A DNA stretch of 50,184 nt, taken from the NCBI GenBank assembly GCA_900155495.1, contig FTLJ01000134.1, positions 1 through 50,184 on the forward strand, given 5' to 3'. The translations under genes were made by a program, and so were the position numbers. This DNA comes from Porogramme epimiltina (taxonomy: Eukaryota > Basidiomycota > Agaricomycetes > Polyporales > Polyporaceae). Under the pieces are notes generated by a model. It was not told the origin of the DNA. It did no database searches and worked only from the letters and a program-made list of their open reading frames with translations. Positions 10,321 to 21,795 of the stretch are shown piece after piece (position 1 is the first letter of the stretch; each line of letters opens with the position of its first letter).

Positions 10321-12140
10321 ATGTCCAGTGATCCGGCCGCAACCATAGACAAGACTACGCTCACAGAACTGGCTAACGACCTGTGAGTAACATACAGGAG
10401 TTGTACCTCCAGCCTATTGACATGGAAAGAGAGATCTGTCGAAGATTACACTTTCCTCGCGGCATCCAGTGGGTCCTATATCCCATTGCATGCGACTTTG
10501 TCTAGAGTTTAAGCTGCTGCTTCAATAGCTCTCATATTCTTCGACCACTTCATCACCATTGACAGCGAGATAAAGCTCTTCTGGAAGCGCAAGTTCTCCG
10601 GTGCAACCGCTCTCTTCTTGATCAACCGCTACATGATCTTAATCTATTCGACGCTGGTGCTGGCACCCAACTTCAATACTGTGAACTGGACGCAACGCGT
10701 AAGTCCGTACTAATTACTCCCCTCAAGAGACTCAGCTGATACGTGAGCCGTTTGTGCCCCTATAGATGTGAGTTCCCTACCTATAAAACTACTGGGTGGA
10801 TGATTGGAAGTATTACAGCTGCAATGATGTGTACTGGACGATCGCAGTTACGGAATATGTAATGTATGCACTGCCTGCAGGTGAGTTCCCTCCACTATAT
10901 TTAGCACATGCAATAGTAGCACATGCTTCTCTCAATATAATTCGACTAGCATTCTCTTCGATGCGTGCTCTCGCTCTTAGTAACTCAAGAACTATTGCTG
11001 CCCTCATCCTGCTCCTTTCTCTTGGCCCCATGGGAGTAGACATGGTGCGCAGTTTTCTCTTTTCTACATACTACACGCTCAGGAGGAAAACGTGCTCCAT
11101 TATAGGCTCAGCTTGGGCTTGGTTTTGAAGGATATGTCGACCCATTACTGGGATGCATGGTGCTGCAGACCTTTCCATCTAATAGTGTGGTTACCGGGTA
11201 AGTATAACTTCGTACTACTCCTGGAGCGTCAACGCCCATCTCATGTGTTGTTGCAGCTGTGCGTTTGTATCTTAATTCATGTTACACCTGCGTTAACTTC
11301 AACAGTGTTGATTATTTCTCGAGGATCTCTCATCGTGGCTGATTCACTGATCATCGTCCTCACGTGGCGGAAGCTGTTTCCTCACACTGCTATCAGGAAG
11401 GTAGTCCTGATGCACCGTCACTTGAGCTTGACGGAAATATTTATACGGGACGGTGAGTTCCTGGAAACTGCACGAATCCTGAAAGAAGCGGAGACTTACT
11501 TTTGACAGGCACCATCTACTTTATGTAGGCGCACCGGCGCATCATGCTTCTCATATGTTATAGCGACCCACCTAGACTAATTCTGCATATAGACTACTCA
11601 TCATTCTGAACGTTCTTCACCTGGCGTTCTCGCTGACATCGGTATGTCTTTCCGTGTACTAGTCTCCCAGTGCACAGACACTTTACTAAGTGCAGTTTAC
11701 GTAGGTATTCAGTAACGGAACCAATGGTTTTCAAAGTAATATCACCGCATTCACTAGCCCGTATGCTCATGTCTCTCCCCGCACTCACCCTACAATACTC
11801 ACTACGGTTCACTTCAAACTTCATACACAGCCTCACAGCAATCCTCATATCCCGCTTCCTCATCAACCTTCGAGAGGCCAGTCTCCGATCCGTCAAAGTC
11901 GATTCAAACGACCCGCTAGATATCACGAGCCTCTCAGATATCTCTCTCCCTTGCTTCGCGGACGCGTCCCGTGGGGTCGAAAGCACTGATGGTTCGACCT
12001 GGGAGATTGAGGGAGACTGTGATGAGCTGGAGAACAATGAAATTCGTCGCGAAACTGGGGATCCTCATCGCGTGACGGCGGAGTGCTCTCTTGAAGCTCA
12101 AGTGGATATGAATGCTGAAACGCGGAGTGTGGAGGTATAG
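10321..12140 (+). CDS. DUF6533-like multi-pass membrane protein
   Basis: A multi-exon gene of the large basidiomycete family whose N-terminus carries the DUF6533 signature. The clearest exon (about 10535-10698) reads LIFFDHFITIDSEIKLFWKR then LFLINRYMIL, matching the family pattern YDH.....DE..L.W......LFL.NRY. Later exons give SSMRALALSNSRTIAALILL with GPMGVDM, then SLIVADSLIIVLTWRKLF with IFIRDG, and LTAILISRFLINLREASLR near the end of the membrane part. An acidic cytoplasmic-looking tail runs to the stop at 12138-12140. The ATG at 10321 (MSSDPAATIDKTTLTEL) is plausible, with a donor at 10383. I could not find a clean acceptor joining it to the next exon, so the 5' structure is unresolved and a broken gene is possible. 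Seven or so helices are expected; function unknown for the family. Confidence 0.65.
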
Positions 12141-12441
12141 AGAATTTCTGGCATGACACGGGATGTCTTGACTCGTGTTTTCTATTGTTCCCCCCACACA
12201 AAGCTTCCTCCTAGTCTGTATCTTCTTCCCCTTGAAGGGGCCCTTCTTGTCTTTCCCCACCCCATTCCTTCATAGGTATAATGAAATCCTTGACGTGCAG
12301 AACACACTCCTGGCTCAGCATCATGTACCAACGGAACATCAAGTTAATCCCTTCAGAACATTCGAAACTGCTCGTTTTGTGCATAAAGGCTAGCACCTCG
12401 CGAATAGTATTGATCATCAAATGAACCAATTAAAATTGTAT
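12141..12441. other. convergent intergenic spacer
   Basis: About 300 bases between the 3' ends of the DUF6533-like gene (+) and HET gene 2 (-). It should hold both polyadenylation regions; no gene seen. Confidence 0.6.
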
Positions 12442-14602
12442 TCAATGAATCTCAGTCGCCACGTCTCTCAGACAAAGAACTAGTGTTTCTCCGGCAGAGT
12501 TAAGCGGACAAGTCCTGAAGTATAGCTCAACATCCGGCACTTTCCACTCCGCACTCGTGCCTCCTAGCCTGAACCCCTTCGCATAATGCGGCCAGTCCGC
12601 AATATGGTCCTCGTCGCACACATGGTCTGACGATGAGCTCTCCGCGAGCGTCTGTTCGTCCGGCCGCACCTGCCCGTGGAAGCGCATTGCTGCCCAGTGC
12701 GGACCGGGCCCCAGGGTACTGCTGCTCGACGAGCTCGTCCAGCTCATCGAACGATCCCGGCCGCCGCGCTCCTCCGCCCCGGCAGGGCGGACATGGCAGC
12801 GGCCGAGCGTGACGGAGAACCACCAGATCGCGTCGCGAAACGCGATCGGGGGGTCGCGGCGAGCGGAGAAGAGGAGCGCGATGAGCGGCGTACGTGGTGC
12901 CCCTGGCGCGTTCGCGCTGGGCATTGCAACGCTCTCGAGGGTCCAGCGACAGCCACCCGCGCGGACGTCGTGAAGACTCGGCTCGTAGAAGCGGAATGGC
13001 GCGCGTGTGGTGTTGTTCATCCTGAGGAGCTTCGCGGACCACGCGCGTTGCGGTGCAGCGTCGGCGCGGAAAGGGGGTTGTGCCGTGAGGTAGATGTCGC
13101 GCCACTGGAACGCTGAAGGCAGACTGGGGGGATATATGGTAGATATGAGGTCTTTGACGGGAACAATGCGGGAGTAGCTCTTGGAGGGGGGCTTCAGGGA
13201 GACGGCGGAGTGGTACAACGGACGTGTGGGGTCAGCCGCCTCGGTGCAAGGCGTGAGAGCGAGACCAAGTGGACCTCGAGAGGCGTCCGAGCATAGGAGG
13301 ATCGCAACAATCGTGTCGGGAAGTTCGACTACGGGTACGTGTGCGAGGACACCGTAGGGGGTGATGGTAAATGTTGGGATTTGAGGGTCGAGAGTCCTTT
13401 CTGATGTTGAACTGAAGTCATCAAGGCTGTTGTCTTGGTACTATAGAGAAGTGTTAGCGCATGCGCGGTCGATATTGATGAAACTGTACCTGTAGTGCCT
13501 CGAGCTTCTCTGTCTCTTGTGGTCCAAACTCGACGGAGTGGCAGCGGTCGAAGTAGTCTGGTGAGGGTGCGAAGAGGTATGACTGCGCAGAGGAATGGAT
13601 CGTGGAATGATCACCAGGGCCGAGGGAAGCATTGGGGGCAACGTCGAGAGTAGAAACAGGATCTCCCCAGGCAAAGAGGGAAGTATCGATAGAGGTCTTC
13701 ATGATTTCTTCTTGCAGACGATAGAAAGCCTTTTTGCCCTCGCCGTAGAGGGTCGGCATGTTGATCCCAAAGATACCCATGAGGCAGTACGCTTCGTCTT
13801 CAGGGCGCGTCGTCTCCCGCCACGCGGCCCAGGACATTCGCCTCGCCACGCTAATGTCGGCGACGTCGGTTTCGAAGCGAAGGACGCTCGCCGGGACATT
13901 CGTGATGCTTTCCAGCGTCTCCGCGAGCTCCATCTTGGTCCCAAGGACAGCCCATTCGCGCGAAAGGAAGACGAGGCTCTTCGACGCGACGAGCTCTTGC
14001 AGCGTCCAACCTCGTTTATGCCATCGGCTTCTTCGAAACTCGCTGTCAGCCCCGATACCTGAGCTACGAGGCACATCCGTGAGATAAGCGTAGCAGACAC
14101 CGGCGAGGGAGTAGTAGCGAAACATCGAGTTGATCGCTTCGGAAAGCTCCGCACTACTTGTCTTGTCGATACAGCACGTGTCCGCCCACGCCCAACGATA
14201 TCCTTGCTTTTCGGCTAGGATGCAGAGCTGCTGGATCTTTGGTGATACAAGGTCGCGAGGGTTTGAGGGTACCGGGGACTCTGTGGGGGGCTCTTCTCGC
14301 TTGTTAACGGAACCCGAAAGAGGGCGACGAATGAGACGCGCGACCGAACGTCTCGTGCGTTGACTGAGTTGGGGGGCATGCATTCGGAACGACATCTTCC
14401 TTAGAGAATGTTGAGCCAACGACGGACACGGGAGAAGGTCCTCTGAATGGGAGACTTTGCATCTGTCTGCGATGGCGCGGACCTCCTGGAACGTCTGCTC
14501 TTCGCCTTGCCAAACATGGGATAAGATAGCGTAGCGCCCAGCCACCTCTTCTGGTGACGCGACGAACTCAAGTTCTGCACAGTCTGTCCGCAACAGCCAC
14601 AT
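12442..14602 (-). CDS. HET-domain protein 2, with internal insertion
   Basis: Predicted 703 residues from exons 14602-13490 and 13440-12442, separated by a 49-base phase-0 intron at the same place as in the other HET genes. Start at 14602 gives MWLLRTDCAEL. HET motifs are GRYAILSHVW, AWADTCCIDKTSSAELSEAI and RRSRWHKRGWTLQELVAS, then ARRMSWAAWRETTRPEDEAY and YGEGKKAFYRLQEEIM. Between FQEVRAIADRC and NPRDLVSPKIQ there are about 65 extra residues, rich in Arg, Ser and Pro, where paralogues have only a few. No consensus splice donor explains it as an intron. Exon 2 has the shared C-terminal region with DEDHIADWPHYAKGF. It is most like HET gene 4 in this region (IPTF..TPYG, LGLAL..C.EA.DPT.PLYH). 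Its role in incompatibility or cell death is inferred from the family. Confidence 0.88.
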
Positions 14603-16085
14603 CCTCACAAAAGAGATACATGTTAGTCAAATACTCGCTCATCGTGGTGCATACACACCTAGTACAGGTTGAGAAAATGGGTTGCGGAGTCTGGTGAGTC
14701 TACCGCGGAGTCCACTTGTTGGTTGAGGGGGACCAGGAGGGGGCTGGAGGACCGCCAAACGGTTTTTGATATGGTGCTATGGCTGTGTTTACGGCGGGCG
14801 AGAGAGCGAGCCGACACGGCGAGCAGAGCCGAGCAGGATCCCATGTGGCATTTGATCATGAGAACCAGGTGCCATGCTTCCAGCTTCAAAAGTCCAGGAC
14901 CTGCAAGTAGTCGTTAGGTTCTGATATAGAACAAAAGTAGTCCTAAGTGGAAAGGCGTACGCAAGAGATTTACAGTTGGCTATGCAAGGCTGTGGGAGGT
15001 CTATCCCACCCTGTCAATTACTTCACCGCCTTCCGACTATCCGGGAAGACGGACTTAGTGTGAAGTCTGCAATGTCCCCAGTCCCGACTTCTGATCAGTG
15101 ATGACAGCAGGATAGTGGCGAAGAAGTGGTGGAATACTGACGGCATCCCGGCGAATCCTGGGAGTCTACATGACTTATAAGTGACTATCCCCACACAAAG
15201 TGCTGTACTCACTCGACTGTATCTCAAGCGAGAGGCACATATACGAAAAAATCCATCGGCTGTTGAGATCCTCGATGGCTGGGTTCGGGATGGTAGGCGC
15301 AGTGAACAAAACATAGCGCTACACGTCGAGCATTACATTTTAGAGATTACGTCACCATGGCTACGATTATACACGTGACTAATACAACCAAAAACACCGC
15401 CCCTGTCTACCTTCCTCTCCCAGACGGATGCCAGCTGCAGATGGTGCCGATACCAGCACCGTCAATCTCCAATGCAACTTGCAAGGGAGGTATCAGCAGC
15501 CCACGTTTGGTCAGCCACGTGAACCGAGCACAAGGCAGAATCTGAAGGACAATTCGTCATGGGCATTATAACATGTTGAGGATGGATAGCAAGCCGGACG
15601 GGCGAAACAGCTCGAGTGGATGGATGCGTTTGAACAGGCGCGGACAGAGTGTATATGAGTCGATGGGAACGAGGGTCAGGATACGAAGCGAGCAAACGCG
15701 TACAGCGGAAGGCGCGAAGTGCTATAAAGTGTGCGGACGGGCGAAGGCGAATACTACACTACGTAAAGTGCGCCCCTCCCCCCTACGGGAAGAGAGGGCG
15801 CGGGCGAGGGCGGACGACTGGCCGGGGAGTGATGAAGGTTAAGCGATAAAGATGACGGGCAAAACCAACCAATCATGGACATGTAGAGCGGAAACGAGAG
15901 AGTCATGAGACAACAGTAGGAGGGATGTATACCGACACAGTGATATGGATATGGACAGGGACTTGGATACCGTGTTCTTGTGATACAGGGGATAAGAGGC
16001 AAGTAGGAAGACAGGCTCGATCGAGACACGGGTTGAACGGCGTTGACGAGCACGGCGCCACACTCGCCAGAGCCGCAATGGAGGG
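14603..16085. other. intergenic, no supported gene (1.5 kb)
   Basis: Upstream of HET gene 2 (-) and downstream of the transportin gene (-). It contains only short frames without domains, so it should carry the HET gene 2 promoter near 14.6-14.9 kb and the transportin 3' end near 16.0 kb. Confidence 0.5.
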
Positions 16086-19000
16086 TTATACTCCGTAGCG
16101 CGTGGCGAGACGCTCCTGGATGACTGGCGGGAATGACGCGACCTGGGCGGCCCATCCGACGGCGTCGTGCTGCTTGAAGCCAGTCAGGAGCGTCTGGAAC
16201 ATGCTATTCAGCTCGGGCGACGGCTGGTTCCAGCGCACGATTGCGTTACAGAACCAGAGTAAACTCTGCATCAAATCGCGTCAGAGCTGCACGTGCGCGC
16301 GGGGTATGACATGAATGCTGCGCACCTTTGTGATTCCGGCTGGGTTCGTCTGGACGAGTGTGCAGATGCCGCGGAACGCCGAGTCCTTCTCCTCGTTGTC
16401 GCGGATCTCGTACAGCGCCTGGCACCACGCCTGCGCAAAGTCGGGCAGCAGTGGTGCCACCAGCGTGGGGTGCATCAGTCCGATCCGCCCGATCGACACT
16501 GCCGCGTTCTCGTGCAGGCTCCGTGGGGCCTTGGGATGCAGCAGGATCGGGATCAGGCGCGAGACGAGTGGGTGCACCCATGCTTGGAAGTCACTGTCAT
16601 CTGTTGGCGCGCGCGAAAAGGAGCGTCGTGAGCGTGTGCCCCTCGTGACAATGACGACTGAATGGGACTCACCACGGCCGTAGCGGAGCGCGATCTCACC
16701 GACCGCCCACGCTGCGTTGTTGCACGCGCTGATGAACTCGACCTTCGGCTCGGGGTCAAGCTGCGCAACCAGTTCCTGCATTACCGCCGGGATGTGCTGC
16801 CGGAGCAGGGGGAAGCAGTTCATCGCCATGTCCCCGACGAGCGCATACCCGGACTGGCGCACCGCCGCGTGCGGGTGCTTCAGACACACCGTCAGCAGCG
16901 AGAGCAGGTTCGGCTGGCTACGCGAGATGTACGGGTCTAGCTGCACGCCAAGGCCCTGCGTCAGCCCCGACAACAGGTCTAGGGCCACGACGAGGAACGA
17001 CCGATCCGGCTCGTCCATCTCTGGGTTCTGTTGGTACGCTTGGTACTGCAGCAGAGACTGGTGAACGATCGATTGACACCGGTCGAAGATCGGCCCGGCG
17101 TAGGGCAGGAACGCGGGGCCGATCGCGATGGTGACAGAAGCCAGGCACTGCAGCATTCGAGTCAGTGCCTACACACGACCACGAACAAAAATGGCTCACC
17201 TCGAGCAGTGGTACGAGATCGTCGTCGTCATCCTTAAGCTTCGACCAGCGCTTAAGCAATGGCGGCATGAGAATGTCGACGTAAGTTGGGTTTTGCAACG
17301 ATGTCCCCACTGCATCCGCCAGCGTGCCGATGGCGTCGTACAGGATCAGGATGTTCTTGTGCTGATACTTGTCAAACGCGAAGACCAGATTCCGAAGGAC
17401 AGGCTCCAAGTAGGGAACAATCTCGGGGCCCGCGTCCTCTTCCAGAGTCGCGAAGGCGCTGCACCCGGCTTCTTGCACGCGTTTGTTGTTGTCGAGAACC
17501 ATCCGAAGGAGCTGAGGAGATCTTCAGTCACTTCACGTCAGAAACAAGCGCGCCACTTACTCCTTCCAGGGTGGGTACGAAGAATTGGTTCTTATGCTCG
17601 TCGGAGACCATTTGGGTGCACCAGCTAGCGTACCGCCCAAGCGTCCAACATGTGATAGACCGAACCAGTGGCTGGCGGGGATACGACGGTCAGGAGCGAC
17701 GCTCGAAGAGGTGGGCCACGGGCACGTACTTTGGGATCGTTAAGAGTGTTAATCAAGTAAGGAACCAGAGTCGGTAGATGAGGCTCGATGGCGTCAATGC
17801 ACCCTGTGATGAAAACCCGGCGATGAGTGAGTGTGCTCTGGAAACAAGGAGTGTCGCGAACTGACCTTCCGCCATGGCGCCAAGCGCAAGGATGCCGCTT
17901 TCCCGCTGCAACCAGTCGTCGCTCCACAGCTTCGACTTCAGATGCTCCAACAGCACGTTCATCAGGTCGGGCCCGAAGCGCACCGCGAGCACGTCCAGTG
18001 CCGCCGCCGCACACTTGCGCAAGTTCCACTCCGTCGACATTTCCTCTGCGAACTCGTCGTCGTCAAAGTCGTCGTAGTCGTCCTCATCGTCACCCTCCCC
18101 TAGCTCCTCGCCATACGCCCCGACGCGCTTCTGGCCATCTCCACCGTCTCCGTTCGCGTCATGCTCTAACCCGTGAGACTTCCCGCCGTAGTGCCTGGGC
18201 TTGATATCTGTCTCTTTGTCCGGCACCGCCGCGTCCTCCTCGTCGCCCTGCAGCCACAACAAGTCGTCCTCCGAGTATACCATACAATCGAGCAGGACTG
18301 GTGCGACCTTGGCGAGGAGTGGGTGGAGGTAGGGGGCAAGCTCCGGGTCTTCGGCGAACGTGAGCCAGAACTCGCACGCTTCGAGCGCAACGTTCTCGTG
18401 TTTGTCCTTGGTCGAGTACAACATATACTCCGCGACGTTGTTCATCTCCGGCATCAGCTTCTCCGGGCGCGACGCGAGAAGGAGAACGAGTGCTTGACAG
18501 ACGTGTCGCCGCACGACCGAGTCCTCGTCCGACGCGCGCTTGAAGAGACACGCGATGAACGTGTCGATGTGCGCGAAGAGCGACTGGCACCCGATGGGCA
18601 CGAAGTACGACAGGCACGCGATCGCGTGAGCGCGCATTTTGGCCGACGGGTGCTCGGAGAGGACGAGGAATTTAGGGATCATGTATTCTAGAGGCCAAGT
18701 GCCGTTGATTTCCACGTCGAGCTTTCGTGGATAGTCTTCGCATGCCTTCTCGAGCGCGTTGAATGCAGCCTGGAGGTAGGGCGAGCAAGTTAGCGATACG
18801 CCGCGATGATCATTTGAAACCACGACAAAGCGGGGAGGCGATAGATATTCGCGGTGGTGCCGCATGATGCCTCTATGCTCGTGACAACAGAGAGGACAGC
18901 ATAACACGGAGGGACGCGTAGACGAACTAGTTGCTTGACCACCCTCATTGCGTAGGGCCGATCAGGTTATTGACATCGTAGCACTCGTCTGTGCAGATCC

Positions 19001-19756
19001 CTTCCTTCTCGGTTGTCTGCCTGGAAACATACACACACGAGACGGAAGGATCGTATGCGTTGCTCTCACGAAGACGCATCAACCTTTAACCGTGATGGCA
19101 TACGCAACCGTGCATTGGGAGGGCATGAAGCCAAAAAGTGCGGCGCGCCACAGCCACTCGCCGCGATTGAATGGGTGGGGAATGTCCGAGGTCGAGACGG
19201 CTCATAGAACCACGCGTGACGAAGGGGTGGGGGACGTGAAAGAAAAGCTGTGGCGCGTACCTCTTGCTGATCCGCACCCGGTGAATCCAACATGTGCACC
19301 AGCTGCTGCAAACACTCCGGCCAGTTCTTGGGCTCCAGGATGCCGAGGAACGAGACGACGTCCTGGCCGGCCGCATTTCGAATCATGATCGAGGGATCGC
19401 TGAACGCGGTGAGCACCGCAGACTTGACAAACGCGGTCACGTCCGGGGCGGCGCGCAGGATGAGCCGGGCATTGTTCTTGAGCAGGTAGCCGGCAATCGT
19501 TCGGATCCGGTCATCCTCTTGGGGCATAGACGAGAGGATGTAGGCAAGGTATGCGATGTAGTCGGGTGCACGCGTGAAGTTGTTCAATTTCTGGCAAATG
19601 AGGGACGAAATGAAGCGGCGCGGGGGAATGAATGCAGACGATGGGGCGTACATGTGTGATGCTCCGCTGGACGGCGGTATTGCGGGTGTCGGTGGATTCA
19701 TGGATGGTCTGCAGGATCTCCTGCAGCCCCGCTTGTTGTGGTGTCCAGGAGGTCAT
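16086..19756 (-). CDS. KAP104: transportin (karyopherin beta-2 / Kap104), nuclear import receptor
   Basis: Nine exons give a 921-residue importin-beta-family protein, close to the usual 890-930. Exons: 19756-19652, 19590-19261, 18769-17866, 17803-17730, 17671-17561, 17511-17200, 17147-16673, 16600-16326, 16265-16086. All phases agree. It starts [20 protein letters not shown]. Transportin hallmarks include [40 protein letters not shown], the long acidic H8 loop ([20 protein letters not shown]) followed by [51 protein letters not shown], and [20 protein letters not shown]. It carries PY-NLS cargoes such as mRNA-binding proteins through the nuclear pore, and Ran-GTP binding releases them through the acidic loop. 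Intron 2 (18770-19260, 491 bases) is far longer than the others (49-72). This is a housekeeping gene set among accessory genes. Confidence 0.97.
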
Positions 19757-21795
19757 GGTAGAAGGACAAGATGGAGGAGAGCGAGGGACAACCGAAGGAA
19801 AGCAACTGGACCGCGTCTGCAGCCTCCAGTCAACATTAATTATTGGATGCTAACTGCTGATGTAAGGTCTTATCGGCAATCTAGCCGTGAAATTACTCCC
19901 CGCCGGGATGGGCGCTTGACGGGCGCCTTAGGGCGCCCACCAGCCCCGCGGCGCACGCCTCTCTTCAACTTTGACCACCACCCACCCCCATACTGCCCTT
20001 GCAGACCCCACCGACCATGATGTGCATTTGCAGAGACAATCCTCGCATATCCCCCTATACTGGAAAATAGCACGACAAACCGCCACCTGCTCAGCCGGGT
20101 TCCACGAAGTAGATCACCGCATTGCTCGCCGCGTGCCCTCGAAGCCCTCGGCCGCCCTTCTGAACGGATATGAGCGTTCTAAGATCGATGGTTGTGCGGC
20201 TGTGGGGGGCTCCGCCGTGAATGGTCCCGCGATGGACCCAGGATGGGACGCGGCCCCCCGCACATCGTGATTGATACAGGTTCGATGGAACGCTGCCGGC
20301 TTTCATTTCCACAGGTGCAGCTCGCCTGGCGCCCTTAGAGAGCAGGGCCCTGAGCACGCAGTATCCGGAGCAATGTACAGCCTGGCACCAGTGAGTCCTG
20401 ACTTGGATCACCATCCCCCGTGTCGCTGTCCGGAGCCGAGCGCAGAGCCCAGGGCCCGCGCTGACCCTGCGCGGTCCTTGGTCTCTGCCTCGCACTTCTT
20501 CGGGGGAAGAGACGCCTCGCTGCGGTGGGGCGGGGAAGCTCACCCTTTAGACCGGCCGGGCGCCTTACGTTTAGGAGCCTGCCGTTCGCGAAGATCATCT
20601 TGCGCAGCCCCATTCGTTCCCTGCTAAGCACGCAGTATCAGAGCGTCCAGGCTCGTTCTATCCGGATCGCACGCTGAACTTTGTGTAATAGCATCCCACC
20701 CGAGGCAACGACTCCGCCCCCTCCCCACACATGCCTGCAGAGTGTTATGTCGTGTAAGACGCACATCCGTCACGTTATGACACCGCATGGGCTCACCATG
20801 TGTCCATATGTCTTGTGTTCTACAAAGTTCGTGAGACCTTGGGAGGCCAACGTCGCCGTATTCGGCCAGTGCAGGTTTTGACCCTGGGGTTGGCTTCACG
20901 ACGTGGCACCGCTCCCTCGGGGTACCTCCGGTGGGGAGGAGTCGACGCCTCATTGAGGCACACTTAGGGTTGGTCCTGGCAAACATCTTATTTACTTATA
21001 CCCCTTTCAACCACACGCTAGATCGAAGTCCAAGTACAATGATAAGGCACGAAACTCTCCGTCCACTATTCAATCCTCCGCAGCAATTCATCTCCTGTTT
21101 CCAGTAAATGCCTTCGGTATTAAGCCCAATCAAACCGCATTGATTTATCACTCTAAAAGTATATTCTCACACATAAAGTAACGATTACTGTCTTCAGGAA
21201 GCTAAGAAATGATGCGAAGCGTTGTGCCAAATCTCGCACCCCGTGCTATCCTATTGCTCTTCTCATTCAAAGTTGGAACTGTCACATCAGCCAGAGGGCC
21301 TATGGTTTGATAGGCGGATCGTTCGGGGTTCCTATCAGCTCGACGCCCCGTTAGTACACCTTCTGAAGTCTGTTATGTATTCTTGGTAGTGAGGTCTTCC
21401 GGGGGCACGCCCAATACCAAGACATGTTCTCTCGCGGTGCTAGGCGTACGACCGGATGTGAACGAAACGTGTCCCAAGTTTCCGTCAGCGGTCGCCAATG
21501 TCGCATCCAGTCATGTATCATGTATCACAAAACATACCAAAAAATACAAATTAGTAGATCATACTTCAATATAATACACAGACGCCACCGCCACAGAGAG
21601 GGAACTGACACGAGATGGTGCGCCGAGACTGAACGCAGCTGTCGTAGGCTGCGCTGCGAGCAGGCTCCGAGCTCAGATGCATGGTCGGCAAGGGGATCAG
21701 CGACAGCACGACCTCTGCTGGCAGCGGGACGCTCATGCCATAATCGATCAGCGGCAGTAGGCGCCTGTATGCACCAGGACACAACCCACCACCCC
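19757..21795. other. intergenic, no supported gene (2.0 kb)
   Basis: Lies between the 5' end of transportin (-) and the 3' end of the sugar transporter (-). The part next to 19757 should hold the transportin promoter. Short frames only; no RNA gene or repeat recognised. Confidence 0.5.

Noticed and set aside
20400..20990. Structured-looking GC-rich stretch considered as an RNA gene
   Set aside because: No tRNA or rRNA core sequences and no clear internal promoter boxes; nothing beyond base composition.
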